DNA of 51,202 bases, from positions 1 through 51,202 of the forward strand of contig JAFDDB010000009.1 of NCBI GenBank assembly GCA_019311115.1. Direction: 5' to 3'. Source of the stretch: Deltaproteobacteria bacterium. GTDB taxonomy: Bacteria > Myxococcota_A > UBA9160 > SZUA-336. Within the stretch, counting starts at the first letter, position 1; each line of letters opens with the position of its first letter. Positions 35,660-43,848 of the stretch are shown here, one piece after another. A model generated the notes under the pieces. It was not told the origin of the DNA. It saw only the letters and a list, made by a program, of their open reading frames with translations, and did no database searches. The translations under genes were made by a program, and so were the position numbers.

Positions 35660-36778
35660 CTAGGCGTTCGCGCGCAGATTCCGCCCGATCTTCTTCCGGT
35701 TGCGGTTGATGTCGCGGAGCTCTTCCATGGTGGCCTCGGCCAGGTCGGTTCCCACGACCTCGTCGTCCTCGGCCTTGAGTTCGTCCATGTCGACCCACTG
35801 GCCGTACACGCCGCGCGTCCGCTCCGTGATGATGCCGGCCTTGAGCAGCGTCTTGATCAGCACGCGGAAGATGTTGGTGTTCTCGGTCATCGACGAGCGG
35901 CGATCTTCGTCGCCGAACGCCTCGAGCACGGCCTTCCGCACCCACTGCCACTCGAGCCCGAACTCGCTGTAGATCTCCTGCTTCTGCTCGGCGTTCACCA
36001 GGTTGAAGAGCAGCGTCTGGAAGCACTTCGCGGCCCACAGTTCGACCTTCTCGTGCTCCTCCTCGGAGAGCGAGGGGACCGTCTTGTCGGCCCAGATCTT
36101 GCCGAACTTGTGGTGGAAGGCCTCGTCGGTCATGACCAACTGGACGAGCTTCTTGAGCAGCGGGTCCTGCGTCTGCGAGTGGATCGTCGCGAAGGCCCCC
36201 ATCGCCAGGCCCTCGATCAGCATCTGCATGCCGACGAGCTTCTTGTAGACCTCGGGCGCGCGCACCACCTCGTCGAGAAGCGACGCGAGAGTCGGTCCGC
36301 ACTTCAACGGCGTTCCCCAGCGCTGCGTGATGTAGCGCGAGAAGCCCGTCACGTGCCGCGCCTCTTCGCGCGCCTGGTTCGTGGCGTACTCCTGCGCGCC
36401 GGGATCGCGCAGGATCATCGACAGGCTCGAAGAGAGCGACAACGCGCCCTGCTCGCCGTGCAGGATGCTCGAGAGCATGAAGCGCGAGCTCTGGTTCGCG
36501 AGCCGGATCAGCTGCCCCTCGTCGAGTTCGTCCGCGACCGCGCAGTTGAACTCGACCGTCATCTCGCGCGGCAGGATGGTCTCGTTCTTCATGTCGAAGT
36601 CGTGGGCGAAGTCGATGTAGACGGGATCGGTCGGATCCCAGAAGTGGTCGACCGTCGAAGAGATGATCCCGTCGAAGGTGTCGGCGCGGTCGGCGTAGCG
36701 GTCCACCTCGATCATCGCCATGAAGTTGTCGCGATCAAGCGTGTTGTAGATCGGGTCGTGGGTAATGTGATCGGCCAT
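35660..36778 (-). CDS. Ferritin-like diiron protein, possible oxygenase
   Basis: The 372-residue protein carries a carboxylate-bridged diiron site of the ferritin/R2 superfamily: Glu in 'LHGEQGALSL', E-x2-H in 'REEARHVTG', Glu in 'LIEGLAMGAF' and a second E-x2-H in 'TDEAFHHKFG'. All six ligands are there, so a metal centre is expected. The family includes N-oxygenases (AurF-like), ribonucleotide reductase R2-like oxidases and other oxygen-activating enzymes; I cannot choose among them. ATG 36778 has GGAG upstream. A TetR gene 59 bases upstream on the same strand probably controls it. Confidence 0.85.
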   Translation of the reverse strand: MADHITHDPIYNTLDRDNFMAMIEVDRYADRADTFDGIISSTVDHFWDPTDPVYIDFAHDFDMKNETILPREMTVEFNCAVADELDEGQLIRLANQSSRFMLSSILHGEQGALSLSSSLSMILRDPGAQEYATNQAREEARHVTGFSRYITQRWGTPLKCGPTLASLLDEVVRAPEVYKKLVGMQMLIEGLAMGAFATIHSQTQDPLLKKLVQLVMTDEAFHHKFGKIWADKTVPSLSEEEHEKVELWAAKCFQTLLFNLVNAEQKQEIYSEFGLEWQWVRKAVLEAFGDEDRRSSMTENTNIFRVLIKTLLKAGIITERTRGVYGQWVDMDELKAEDDEVVGTDLAEATMEELRDINRNRKKIGRNLRANA

Positions 36779-36837
36779 CGGATTTGCTCCAGGTGCAGGG
36801 GTGGGCATGAACGCGCCGGCTCCACGCCGGCCGAAGT

Positions 36838-37476
36838 CTACGGGAGGTGGGTACCGCCGAGCTGGATGCGGCAGAGCGTCGAGATCAGTGCCTCGCGGGG
36901 CACGCGCTCGGGGTCCTCGACCCACCACTTGAGCACGCGCGCCCACATTCCCACGAGCGCCTGGGAGAGCACCGCGGCGTCGACGTCGCCCGGCACCTCG
37001 CGCTGGCGGCTCTCGTCGATCCACGCGGCGAAGTCGTCGAGGATGTCGGATTCCACCGCCGCGGCGTCGCCGTCGCTGCTGAAGAGGATTCGCATGAGCT
37101 CGCGGTTCTCGAGCGCGAAGTCGGTGAGCGCCGTGGCCATCGCGCGGACGGCCTGCTCGGGCTCGGTCTCGGCGTTCGCCGAGGCGCCGATCCGGTCCTT
37201 CAGACCGGACAACGTGGACGAGGCGATCTCGCGGAAGATCTCGCGCTTGTCCTTGAAGTACAGGTAGAAGGTGCCGGCAGCGACGCCCGCCTGCGCGGCG
37301 ATGTCGTGCGTCGTCACCCCGTGCAGGCCTTGGCTCGCGAAGAGCAGCCGCGCGCTGTCGAGCAGCCGCGCGCGTGTAGCGGCCCGGCTGCGAGCCGCGG
37401 CGCGGCTGCGAGCATCGCCGGGCGCGTCGCCTGCGTCGCCGGAGCCGGCCGCGCTGCTGGGTGGAGTGACAGTCAT
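36838..37476 (-). CDS. TetR-family transcriptional regulator
   Basis: The 212-residue regulator has a disordered Ala/Arg-rich N-terminal tail (about 1-30) and then the TetR helix-turn-helix 'LLFASQGLHGVTTHDIAAQAGVAAGTFYLYFKDKREI'. The C-terminal ligand domain has no recognisable specificity. In many genomes this type responds to acyl-CoA or toxic organics. It lies just upstream of the diiron gene and is preceded by a promoter with an overlapping palindrome, consistent with autoregulation and control of the diiron protein. Confidence 0.93.
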   Translation of the reverse strand: MTVTPPSSAAGSGDAGDAPGDARSRAAARSRAATRARLLDSARLLFASQGLHGVTTHDIAAQAGVAAGTFYLYFKDKREIFREIASSTLSGLKDRIGASANAETEPEQAVRAMATALTDFALENRELMRILFSSDGDAAAVESDILDDFAAWIDESRQREVPGDVDAAVLSQALVGMWARVLKWWVEDPERVPREALISTLCRIQLGGTHLP

Positions 37477-37479
37477 GTC

Positions 37480-37518
37480 AGTTGGGCAACTTATACGCCC
37501 TGGCTCACGGCCACGCAA
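37480..37518 (-). promoter_or_regulatory. tetR promoter with overlapping palindrome
   Basis: On the minus strand TTGCGT, 17 bases, TATAAG (37490-37495). The palindrome AGTTG-GG-CAACT (37480-37491) overlaps the -10 and lies just before the ATG, a suitable operator position. Confidence 0.45.
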
Positions 37519-37574
37519 GCCGGCTGTTCTGCCCAGCGGTGGCGGGGTTGGATAGGGCGAGTGGGGGGGGGCCG

Positions 37575-38264
37575 CTAGCCCAGGGGCCCGGTCAGCGAGG
37601 CCCGCTGCGAGATCTCGATCGAGTTGCCGTCGGGGTCGGTGACGAACGAGATCCGAGCCACCTTGCCGAGAGTGGTCGGCGGCATGCCCTCGCCGCCGCC
37701 GCGCGCCAGGATCCCGGCGTGCTCGGCATCGACGTCGTGCACCTGGATGGTGATGTAGCGGAACCCGGCCGCGCGGAGGGCGGCGGCCCCCGCGGCCTCG
37801 GACGTGGCCTCGGGATCGGCCTCGAAGCGCAGCAGCGAATCGCCGCAGAGGTAGCTCCGGGGCCCCTGCCGCTCGAACTGCAGGGACTCGCCGTAGAAGT
37901 GGTGGAACTCGTCCTCATCGCGTACACGAAGCGCCAGGCCGATCGCGGTGACGCCGTCGGTGCCGGGCGGAACGAGCGTGACGCGGTTGCCGTCGGGGTC
38001 CACGAGCGGCCGCACCTCGGCCAGACCCTCGCGCGCGATGAAGAGCTCGCGGTAGCCGCTCGGCGGGCTCTCGGGAAGGGGATCGCGAGAGTGGTTCACC
38101 TTCAACACCGAGCCGTTCATGCCGTGGCGGTGTTGCTGCACGCCGCGGCCTGCCGGCAGCAGCTCTTCGTAGGGCAGACCTGCCTCGTTCTGCCAGAACT
38201 CGAGCATGGGATCGCGCTTCTCGGTGTAGAGACCGACGTCGATGCGCGGCTTCGCGAGCCTCAT
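37575..38264 (-). CDS. VOC-superfamily (glyoxalase-like) protein
   Basis: The 229-residue protein has two vicinal-oxygen-chelate modules: the first about 5-110 ('DVGLYTEKRDPMLEFWQNEAGL', 'VDPDGNRVTLV'), the second about 115-220 ('GLALRVRDEDEFHHFYGESL', 'ITIQVHDVDAEHAG', 'VTDPDGNSIEISQR'). Two-module VOC proteins include dioxygenases, isomerases and resistance proteins. The ATG is preceded by TAGACT and 6 bases with no Shine-Dalgarno, so translation may be leaderless. It is divergent from the nine-gene catabolic operon, 56 bases away, and may serve it. Confidence 0.85.
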   Translation of the reverse strand: MRLAKPRIDVGLYTEKRDPMLEFWQNEAGLPYEELLPAGRGVQQHRHGMNGSVLKVNHSRDPLPESPPSGYRELFIAREGLAEVRPLVDPDGNRVTLVPPGTDGVTAIGLALRVRDEDEFHHFYGESLQFERQGPRSYLCGDSLLRFEADPEATSEAAGAAALRAAGFRYITIQVHDVDAEHAGILARGGGEGMPPTTLGKVARISFVTDPDGNSIEISQRASLTGPLG

Positions 38265-38270
38265 GGCGCG

Positions 38271-38314
38271 AGTCTAGCGCGAAATTGACACCGGAATCGG
38301 GGCACGCGTAAGCT
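38271..38314. promoter_or_regulatory. Overlapping divergent leaderless promoters
   Basis: On the plus strand TTGACA (38285-38290), 18 bases, TAAGCT (38309-38314), then CCCGCC and the GTG start, so the transcript should begin at or next to the start codon. On the minus strand TAGACT (38271-38276) is 6 bases before the VOC ATG. The whole divergent region is 56 bases. Confidence 0.6.
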
Positions 38315-38320
38315 CCCGCC

Positions 38321-39127
38321 GTGCCACAGAAGTACTTCCTCATCGACGGCGTTGCGACGTTCGTCCACCACACGGGAGCGACCACGCTCCCCGGTGTCGC
38401 GCCGGCCTCGGGCGCCGGCGAGGCCATCGTCTGCCTGCACGGGGCCGGCGGCAACGGTGACCAGTTCGCGGCGCTGCTGGCGAAGCTCGCAGACCGGCAC
38501 AGCCCGATCGCCTTCGACCAGCCCGGCCACGGCCGCTCCGCCGGCCTCGACAGCCTGGGTTCGGTCGAGCGGATGGCGGCGTTCGCGGCGGCCTTCTGCG
38601 CCAAGCTCGGACTCGAACGCCCCGTCCTGTTGGGCCACGGACTCGGCGCCGCCGTCGCGTTGGAGTACGCGCTCGAGCATCCGGACGGGGTCCGGGCGCT
38701 GGTGCTCTGCTCGCATGGCGCCCGCAGCGAACTCGGGGCGGCCGAAGTCGACCACATGCGCCGCGTGAGCGAAGGCAAGGAGCGGCGGCCCTTCTCCAAG
38801 GACCTGTTCGCGCCGGACTGCTCCCCGGAGCTGCTTCGCGCCGGCTTCATGCAGGGACTCAAGACCGACCCGCGCGCCACCTACGGCGACCTACGCGCCG
38901 CCACGGGATGGAGCGCCGAGGACAGGCTCGGCAACGTCTCGCCGCCCGTCCTCGTCGTGCGCGGCGAGCACGAGCGCGAGGGCGTGGTGGCGCTGACCGA
39001 TGCGCTCGCCGCGGGCATCGCCGGAGCCCGCACGGTCACCCTGCCGGGCGCGGGACACATGCTGCCGCTCGAGCAGCCCGAGGCGCTCGCCGCCGCGGTC
39101 TGCGATTTCCTCGCGGAGCCGTCGTGA
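38321..39127 (+). CDS. Alpha/beta-hydrolase-fold protein lacking the nucleophile
   Basis: The 268-residue protein has a standard alpha/beta-hydrolase layout: oxyanion region 'CLHGAGGNGDQ', 'AFDQPGHGRSAGLDS' and the C-terminal His in 'GAGHMLPLEQPEALA'. The nucleophile elbow, normally GxSxG, reads 'GHGLG' with Gly at residue 107 (codon GGA). The usual acid position reads 'VRGEHERE'. A classical hydrolase mechanism therefore seems impossible; it may be a lyase, a binding protein or inactive. It is the first gene of the catabolic operon, with a leaderless GTG start, and overlaps the thiolase gene as GTGA. Confidence 0.88.
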   Translation: MPQKYFLIDGVATFVHHTGATTLPGVAPASGAGEAIVCLHGAGGNGDQFAALLAKLADRHSPIAFDQPGHGRSAGLDSLGSVERMAAFAAAFCAKLGLERPVLLGHGLGAAVALEYALEHPDGVRALVLCSHGARSELGAAEVDHMRRVSEGKERRPFSKDLFAPDCSPELLRAGFMQGLKTDPRATYGDLRAATGWSAEDRLGNVSPPVLVVRGEHEREGVVALTDALAAGIAGARTVTLPGAGHMLPLEQPEALAAAVCDFLAEPS

Positions 39128-40281
39128 CGCTGTCGGGCAACATCGCGATTGCCGGCGTCTACGAGCATCCCACGCGCTGGGCGCCGGACAAGTCCGACTA
39201 CCAGATCATGGGCGAGTCGGCGCGCGGCGCGCTCGAGGACTGTGGCCTCGGGATCGACGACGTCGACGGCCTCTTCGCGGCCGGCATGGGCATGGGTGTG
39301 ATGGGCGTCGTCACGCTGGCCGAGTACCTGGACCTGAAGCCGCGCTACCTCGACGGGACGAACATCGGCGGCTCGTCGTTCGTCGCCCACGTGAACCACG
39401 CGGCGGGGGCCATCCACGCGGGACTCTGCGACGTCGCGCTGATCCTCTACGGCAGCACCGCCGCGTCGCAGGCCATGGCGATCGGCACGGGTGGCCGCGG
39501 CGGACAGGACGCACACGCGTCGTTCATCTCGCCGTACGGGCTCACCACCGTCGGCAGCTACGCGTTGGTCGCACAGCGCCACATGCACGAGTACGGCACG
39601 CGCCCCGAGCAACTGGCCGAGATCGCGGTCACCATGCGCAAGCACGCGTCGCTGAACCCGGCGGCCAAGATGCGCAACGAGATCAGCGTGGCGGACGTGC
39701 TCGAGAGCCGCGTCATCTCCGACCCGCTCCACCTGCTGGACTGCTGCATCATCAGCGACGGGGGCGGTGCGATCGTCGTGACCAGCGCCGAGCGGGCACG
39801 CGACCTTGCGAAGCCGCGCGTGCTGCTTCGCGGCTGCGGCGAAGCGGTCTGCCACCAGGAGACCGGCGCGCCGGACCTGCTGACGATCGCGGCCCGGCAG
39901 TCGAGCGAGCAGGCCTTCCGCATGTCGGGCCTCACGCAGGACGACGTCGACGTCGCGGCGATCTACGACTCCTTCACCATCACGCTGCTCGTCACGCTCG
40001 AGAACCTGGGCTTCTGCAAGCCCGGCGAGGGCGGAGCCTTCGTGGAGGGCGGGCGCATCGGACTCGGCGGCGCCCTGCCCGTCAACCCGGACGGCGGCGG
40101 CCTGTCATCGAACCACCCGGGCATGCGCGGCATCTTCCTGGTCATCGAGGCCGCGCGCCAACTTCGAGGCGAGTGCGGACCGCGCCAGGTCGAGGGCGCG
40201 CAGGTGGGACTCGTGCACGGCACGGGCGGCACGCTCGGCGTCGCGCACAGCGGGGCGACTCTCTTGCTGACGGGGGACTGA
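39124..40281 (+). CDS. Ltp2-like thiolase-fold protein (probable aldolase)
   Basis: The 385-residue thiolase-superfamily protein lacks the nucleophilic Cys: the site reads 'TNIGGSSFVAHV'. The SCP2-thiolase 'HDCF' box is 'YDSFTITLL' and the C-terminal motif is 'SSNHPGMRGIF'. These features are those of the Ltp2 group, which perform retro-aldol cleavage of steroid or branched-chain 3-hydroxyacyl-CoA with a DUF35 partner. A DUF35 gene follows directly (TGATG overlap) and hydratase genes come later, which supports that reading. It is not expected to make or break acetyl-CoA thioesters. Confidence 0.88.
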   Translation: MTLSGNIAIAGVYEHPTRWAPDKSDYQIMGESARGALEDCGLGIDDVDGLFAAGMGMGVMGVVTLAEYLDLKPRYLDGTNIGGSSFVAHVNHAAGAIHAGLCDVALILYGSTAASQAMAIGTGGRGGQDAHASFISPYGLTTVGSYALVAQRHMHEYGTRPEQLAEIAVTMRKHASLNPAAKMRNEISVADVLESRVISDPLHLLDCCIISDGGGAIVVTSAERARDLAKPRVLLRGCGEAVCHQETGAPDLLTIAARQSSEQAFRMSGLTQDDVDVAAIYDSFTITLLVTLENLGFCKPGEGGAFVEGGRIGLGGALPVNPDGGGLSSNHPGMRGIFLVIEAARQLRGECGPRQVEGAQVGLVHGTGGTLGVAHSGATLLLTGD

Positions 40282-40688
40282 TGGCAGAGATCGAGCACCC
40301 CAAGCCCTTCGCCGACTGGGAGACGCGGGCCTACTGGGAGGGCTGCGGCCGCGGCGAGATCGTTCTCCAACGCTGTGGCGCCTGCAGCAAAGTGCAACAC
40401 CGTCCGCGCGCGCTCTGCGCTTCGTGCCTGTCGGGAGACATCGAGCACTTCGTGGCGAGTGGCCGCGGCCAGGTCTACACCTTCACCGTGACCCTGCAGA
40501 ACAACGCGCCCGGCTTCCGCGAGGCCTGTCCCTACGTGCTGGCTTACGTCGAACTCGAGGAAGGCCCCCGGCTGCTCACGAATGTGGTCGGCTGCGCGCC
40601 CGACGCCGTGAGCATCGGCATGCCCGTGGTCGCAGACTTCACCGCGCCCGACCGGGACCTAGCCGTGCCCAGGTTCCGGCCCGCATGA
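40281..40688 (+). CDS. DUF35 zinc-ribbon/OB-fold partner of Ltp2-like protein
   Basis: This 135-residue DUF35 protein starts with the helix 'FADWETRAYWEGCGRGEIVLQRC', then a zinc ribbon (CGAC...CASC), then an OB fold ('GQVYTFTVTLQNNAPGF', 'GMPVVADFTAPDRDLAVPRF'). In the steroid system this domain is fused to the MaoC half of ChsH2 and anchors Ltp2; here it is a free-standing gene. The ATG shares its A with the thiolase stop, and its own stop overlaps the PHP start as ATGA. Confidence 0.92.
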   Translation: MAEIEHPKPFADWETRAYWEGCGRGEIVLQRCGACSKVQHRPRALCASCLSGDIEHFVASGRGQVYTFTVTLQNNAPGFREACPYVLAYVELEEGPRLLTNVVGCAPDAVSIGMPVVADFTAPDRDLAVPRFRPA

Positions 40689-41311
40689 TCGTCGACCTGC
40701 ACAACCACTCGATCAAGTCCGACGACGGCCGGGCAAAGGTCGAGAACTACTGCCAGTGGATCTCCAAGCGGGGTCTCGAGGTCGACGGCTTCGTGCTGAC
40801 CGAGCACCGCCAGTTCGACGGCGACTCGGACTACCGCCCGCTCGAGGACGCCCACGGCCTGCGCATCCTGAAGGGCGCCGAGGTCGAGACCGACTACGGC
40901 CACGTCCTGGTCTTCGGGGTCAACGAGGACCTGCTGCAGGCCTTCGACTTCACCCGTCTCGACCTGCCGCTCGAACTGGTCATCCGCGAGTCCGAGCGCT
41001 GCGGCGCGATCGCCGTGCCCTGCCATCCCGGCCGCGCGACGGTCGGCATGTGCGCGCACTACGAGGCTCGCGGCGCGGTCGATGGCGTCCGCGTAATCGA
41101 GACCTACAATGGCGGCAGCCGCGGCGGCGAGAACGAGGACGCGATCGCGCTCGCCGAGCGGTACGGGTACTCGGGCATCGGCGGCAGCGATGCCCACATC
41201 GTCAGTCACATCGGCCGCTGCGTGACCCGGTTCGACCGCGAGATCCGCGATGAGCAGGACCTGGTCGACGCGCTCACCGACGGCAAGTTCGAGGCCATCT
41301 CTTGGATCTAG
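40685..41311 (+). CDS. PHP-domain metal-dependent phosphoesterase
   Basis: The 208-residue PHP protein has the metal-binding motifs 'VDLHNHSIKSDDG' (H-x-H), 'LTEHRQFDG', 'GAEVETDYGHVLVFG', 'AVPCHPGRATVG' and 'GGSDAHIVSHIGRC'. Free-standing PHP proteins hydrolyse phosphoesters such as histidinol phosphate or nucleotides. Its place between DUF35 and MaoC genes with overlaps on both sides is unusual, as no phosphoester step is known in CoA-dependent side-chain degradation. The function in this operon is unknown. Confidence 0.88.
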   Translation: MIVDLHNHSIKSDDGRAKVENYCQWISKRGLEVDGFVLTEHRQFDGDSDYRPLEDAHGLRILKGAEVETDYGHVLVFGVNEDLLQAFDFTRLDLPLELVIRESERCGAIAVPCHPGRATVGMCAHYEARGAVDGVRVIETYNGGSRGGENEDAIALAERYGYSGIGGSDAHIVSHIGRCVTRFDREIRDEQDLVDALTDGKFEAISWI

Positions 41312-41730
41312 CAGCACTCAAGCGAGACTGGACCGGGTTCGAGTTCGACACTGCCGAGTTCGAGGTGACCGAGCAGCAGATGCTCGACTTCGCCATCAGC
41401 TGTGGCGAGACCGAAGCCCGCTTCACGGACCCGTCGCACGAGGACTTCCGGGCGCCGACTACATTCACCGCCAAGTTCTCCGGCCGGCGGATGCTCCCCG
41501 AGGAGTTCCCGCAGCTTTCCCGACGCGGCTTCGACGCCGGCAAGTGCGTGGAGGCTCTCGCGCCCGTTCGCGCCGGCGACAGGCTGACCGGCACCAGCAC
41601 GATCCATGACATCTTCGAGAAGACCGGCCGGTCGGGAACGATGATCTTCATCGTCCACCGCATGGAGTTCCGGAACCAGTCGGACGAGGTGGTCTCGATC
41701 GTCGACTGGCGCATGGTGCAGCAGCCGTGA
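41302..41730 (+). CDS. MaoC-like hot-dog protein, N-terminal type (ChsH2-like)
   Basis: The 142-residue hot-dog-fold protein is of the MaoC_dehydrat_N type ('EFEVTEQQMLDFAISCGETE', 'FTDPSHEDFRAPTTFTAKFSGRR', 'SGTMIFIVHRMEFRNQ'). In two-subunit hydratases this kind is usually the structural or substrate-binding half. The start is a TTG overlapping the PHP stop by 10 bases; no other in-frame start is available before the conserved region. It pairs with the following MaoC gene (GTGA overlap). Together they look like the enoyl-CoA hydratase ChsH1/ChsH2, minus the fused DUF35 domain. Confidence 0.85.
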   Translation: MDLAALKRDWTGFEFDTAEFEVTEQQMLDFAISCGETEARFTDPSHEDFRAPTTFTAKFSGRRMLPEEFPQLSRRGFDAGKCVEALAPVRAGDRLTGTSTIHDIFEKTGRSGTMIFIVHRMEFRNQSDEVVSIVDWRMVQQP

Positions 41731-42140
41731 GCGCCCGCAGCTTCGACGACGTGAGCTTCGGGGACGATCTCGAGGAGATGAAGACCGACGTCAGCCTCGA
41801 CCGCATCAAGCGGTTCACCGGCGCGGCAGGGATGACGTTCGAGCGGTTCACCAACCACGAGGCCGCGCGCAAGGAAGGCCTGCCCGGCGCAATCGTGCCC
41901 GGCATCATGAGCCAGGGGATCCTGGCCGCGATGATCCACCGCTGGGCGCCCGGCTCGACGATCGTCAAGATCGACACCGTGTTCCGCGCGCCCCTGCTGG
42001 TGGACTCGGACCCCGTCTGCCGGGGCGTCGTGACCGACATGAACAAGGCCGACCGCACCGTCGAGGTGGACCTGACGATCGTCAACGAGGCGAACGAGAC
42101 GCGCGTTCTCGGGACTGCGACCGTCCGCCTCGAGGGCTAG
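41727..42140 (+). CDS. MaoC-like enoyl-CoA hydratase subunit (ChsH1-like)
   Basis: This 137-residue hot-dog protein is likely the catalytic half of the pair. It contains 'DRIKRFTGAAGMTFERFTNHEAARKEGLPGAIVPGIMSQGI', where the His corresponds to the R-hydratase catalytic His and the acid five positions before it is Glu instead of the usual Asp. The GTG start overlaps its partner. It would hydrate a 2-enoyl-CoA to supply the Ltp2-like aldolase. Confidence 0.85.
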   Translation: MSARSFDDVSFGDDLEEMKTDVSLDRIKRFTGAAGMTFERFTNHEAARKEGLPGAIVPGIMSQGILAAMIHRWAPGSTIVKIDTVFRAPLLVDSDPVCRGVVTDMNKADRTVEVDLTIVNEANETRVLGTATVRLEG

Positions 42141-42155
42141 CACTCCGGAGGTTTC

Positions 42156-42947
42156 TTGGAATTCGACCTGGTCCGCTACGGGATCGAGGACGGCGTCGCT
42201 CGGATCACGATCGACCGCCCGCAGGCGCGTAACGCGCTGAACCGCGAGGCCTATCGCCAACTCGAGGGCGCGTTCCGCGAGGCGCAGCGCGACCCCGCGG
42301 TCCGCTGCGTGGTCCTGACGGGGGAGGACCCGTCGTTCTGCAGCGGCGACGACGTGAAGGAGCTGATGTCCGGGCTCCCCGACGAGATGGCCCGCAGCGA
42401 GCGGCCCGTTCGCGCGCGCCCGACGCCCGCGGCGCTCGCCGTCCTGGAGTGCGATCGGCCCGTGATCGCAGCGGTCAACGGTGCGGCGGTCGGCTGGGGC
42501 ATGGACCTGACACTCTTCTGCGACATTCGCATCGCGTCGGAGCGCGCACGCTTCGCCGAGCTCTTCGTCAAGCGCGGCCTGGTCTCGGACATCGGCGGAC
42601 TGTGGCGCCTGCCCCAGGTCGTCGGACCGTCGAAGGCCGCCGAGCTGCTCTTCACCGGCGACGTGATCGACGCAGCGGAGGCCGAGCGCATCGGCCTCGT
42701 CTCGTCGGTCGTGCCGCACGACCAGCTCATCCCGTCGGCGCTCGAGCTCGCGGCCAGGATCGCCGCCAACCCTCCGCTGGCGGTGCGCCACCTGAAGGAA
42801 GGCCTGCGGCTGGCGAGCCACGGCGACGTCCACGAGCTGGGCGCGTGGGTGGGCCAGACGCTGGCGCGGCTGTTCCAGACCGAAGACCACAGGGAGGGCG
42901 TGCAGAGCTTCCTCGAGAAGCGCGCGCCGAAGTTCAAGGGACGCTGA
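42156..42947 (+). CDS. Enoyl-CoA hydratase/isomerase (crotonase) family protein
   Basis: The 263-residue crotonase-fold protein begins '[27 protein letters not shown]'. It shows the oxyanion-hole sequences '[13 protein letters not shown]' and '[23 protein letters not shown]', then '[16 protein letters not shown]', in which the second catalytic Glu of true hydratases appears replaced by Asp/Ile. It could be an isomerase, a hydrolase or a hydratase with altered chemistry. The start is TTG with a clear GGAGG 4 bases upstream. Confidence 0.92.
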   Translation: MEFDLVRYGIEDGVARITIDRPQARNALNREAYRQLEGAFREAQRDPAVRCVVLTGEDPSFCSGDDVKELMSGLPDEMARSERPVRARPTPAALAVLECDRPVIAAVNGAAVGWGMDLTLFCDIRIASERARFAELFVKRGLVSDIGGLWRLPQVVGPSKAAELLFTGDVIDAAEAERIGLVSSVVPHDQLIPSALELAARIAANPPLAVRHLKEGLRLASHGDVHELGAWVGQTLARLFQTEDHREGVQSFLEKRAPKFKGR

Positions 42948-42960
42948 CAGCGAGGACGGG

Positions 42961-43839
42961 ATGATCTCCGCCGACGAACGCTACGAGAAGAAGCGCGCGA
43001 CCGTGAACGGCCTCGAGATGGCGTACGTCGACACCGGCGAGGGCGACCCGATCGTCTTCCAGCACGGCAACCCGACCTCCTCCTACCTGTGGCGCAACAT
43101 CATCCCGCACCTCGAGGGGCTCGGACGCTGCGTCGCCCCCGACCTGATCGGAATGGGTGACTCGCAGAAGCTGCCCTCGAGCGGACCCGAGGCCTACACC
43201 TTCGTGCAGCACCGCGAGTACCTCGACGCCCTGCTCGAGCAGATCGGCGTGCGCGAGAACGTGACCTGGGTGATCCACGACTGGGGCTCGGCGCTGGGCT
43301 TCGACTGGTCCAACCGGCACCGCGACGCGGTCAAGGGCATCGCGTACATGGAGGCGATCGTCCGCCCCGTCACGTGGGAAGAGTGGCCCGAGGCCGCGAC
43401 CGGCATCTTCCGGGGATTCCGCTCGCCGGCGGGCGAGGCGATGGTGATCGAGAGCAACGTATTCGTCGAGAACGTCCTGCCCGGCTCGGTCCTCCGGGAC
43501 CTCTCCGACGACGAGATGAACGTGTACCGCCGCCCCTACACCGCGGGGGGAGAGTCGCGGCGGCCGACGCTGACCTGGCCGCGCCAGATCCCCCTCGACG
43601 GCGAGCCCGCCGACGTGACGCAGATCGCGAGCGACTACGCCGCCTGGCTGTCCGAGTCGCCGATCCCCAAGCTCTTCGTCAACGCCGACCCCGGCGCGAT
43701 CCTCACGGGTCCGCAGCGGGACTTCTGCCGCAGCTGGCCGAACCAGACCGAAGTCACCGTGGCCGGCAGCCACTTCATCCAGGAAGACTCTCCGGACGAG
43801 ATCGGCACGGCGGTCGCGGAGTGGTATCGCAAGCTGTAA
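42961..43839 (+). CDS. dhaA: Haloalkane dehalogenase, HLD-II type
   Basis: The 292-residue protein would hydrolyse haloalkanes to alcohol, halide and proton without cofactor. The full catalytic pentad is visible: nucleophile Asp107 with halide-binding Trp108 in '[10 protein letters not shown]', the second halide ligand Asn in '[11 protein letters not shown]', Glu in 'AYMEAIVRP' and His in '[14 protein letters not shown]'. Family motifs '[15 protein letters not shown]' and '[14 protein letters not shown]' place it with DhaA/LinB. It sits 13 bases after the crotonase gene. The natural substrate is unknown; many homologues in marine and soil bacteria have no known halogenated growth substrate. 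Confidence 0.93.
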   Translation: MISADERYEKKRATVNGLEMAYVDTGEGDPIVFQHGNPTSSYLWRNIIPHLEGLGRCVAPDLIGMGDSQKLPSSGPEAYTFVQHREYLDALLEQIGVRENVTWVIHDWGSALGFDWSNRHRDAVKGIAYMEAIVRPVTWEEWPEAATGIFRGFRSPAGEAMVIESNVFVENVLPGSVLRDLSDDEMNVYRRPYTAGGESRRPTLTWPRQIPLDGEPADVTQIASDYAAWLSESPIPKLFVNADPGAILTGPQRDFCRSWPNQTEVTVAGSHFIQEDSPDEIGTAVAEWYRKL

Positions 43840-43848
43840 GGAGCGCCC

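Noticed and set aside
37563-37571. Run of nine G residues
   Set aside because: Homopolymer in a non-coding gap; may be a sequencing artefact and affects no gene.
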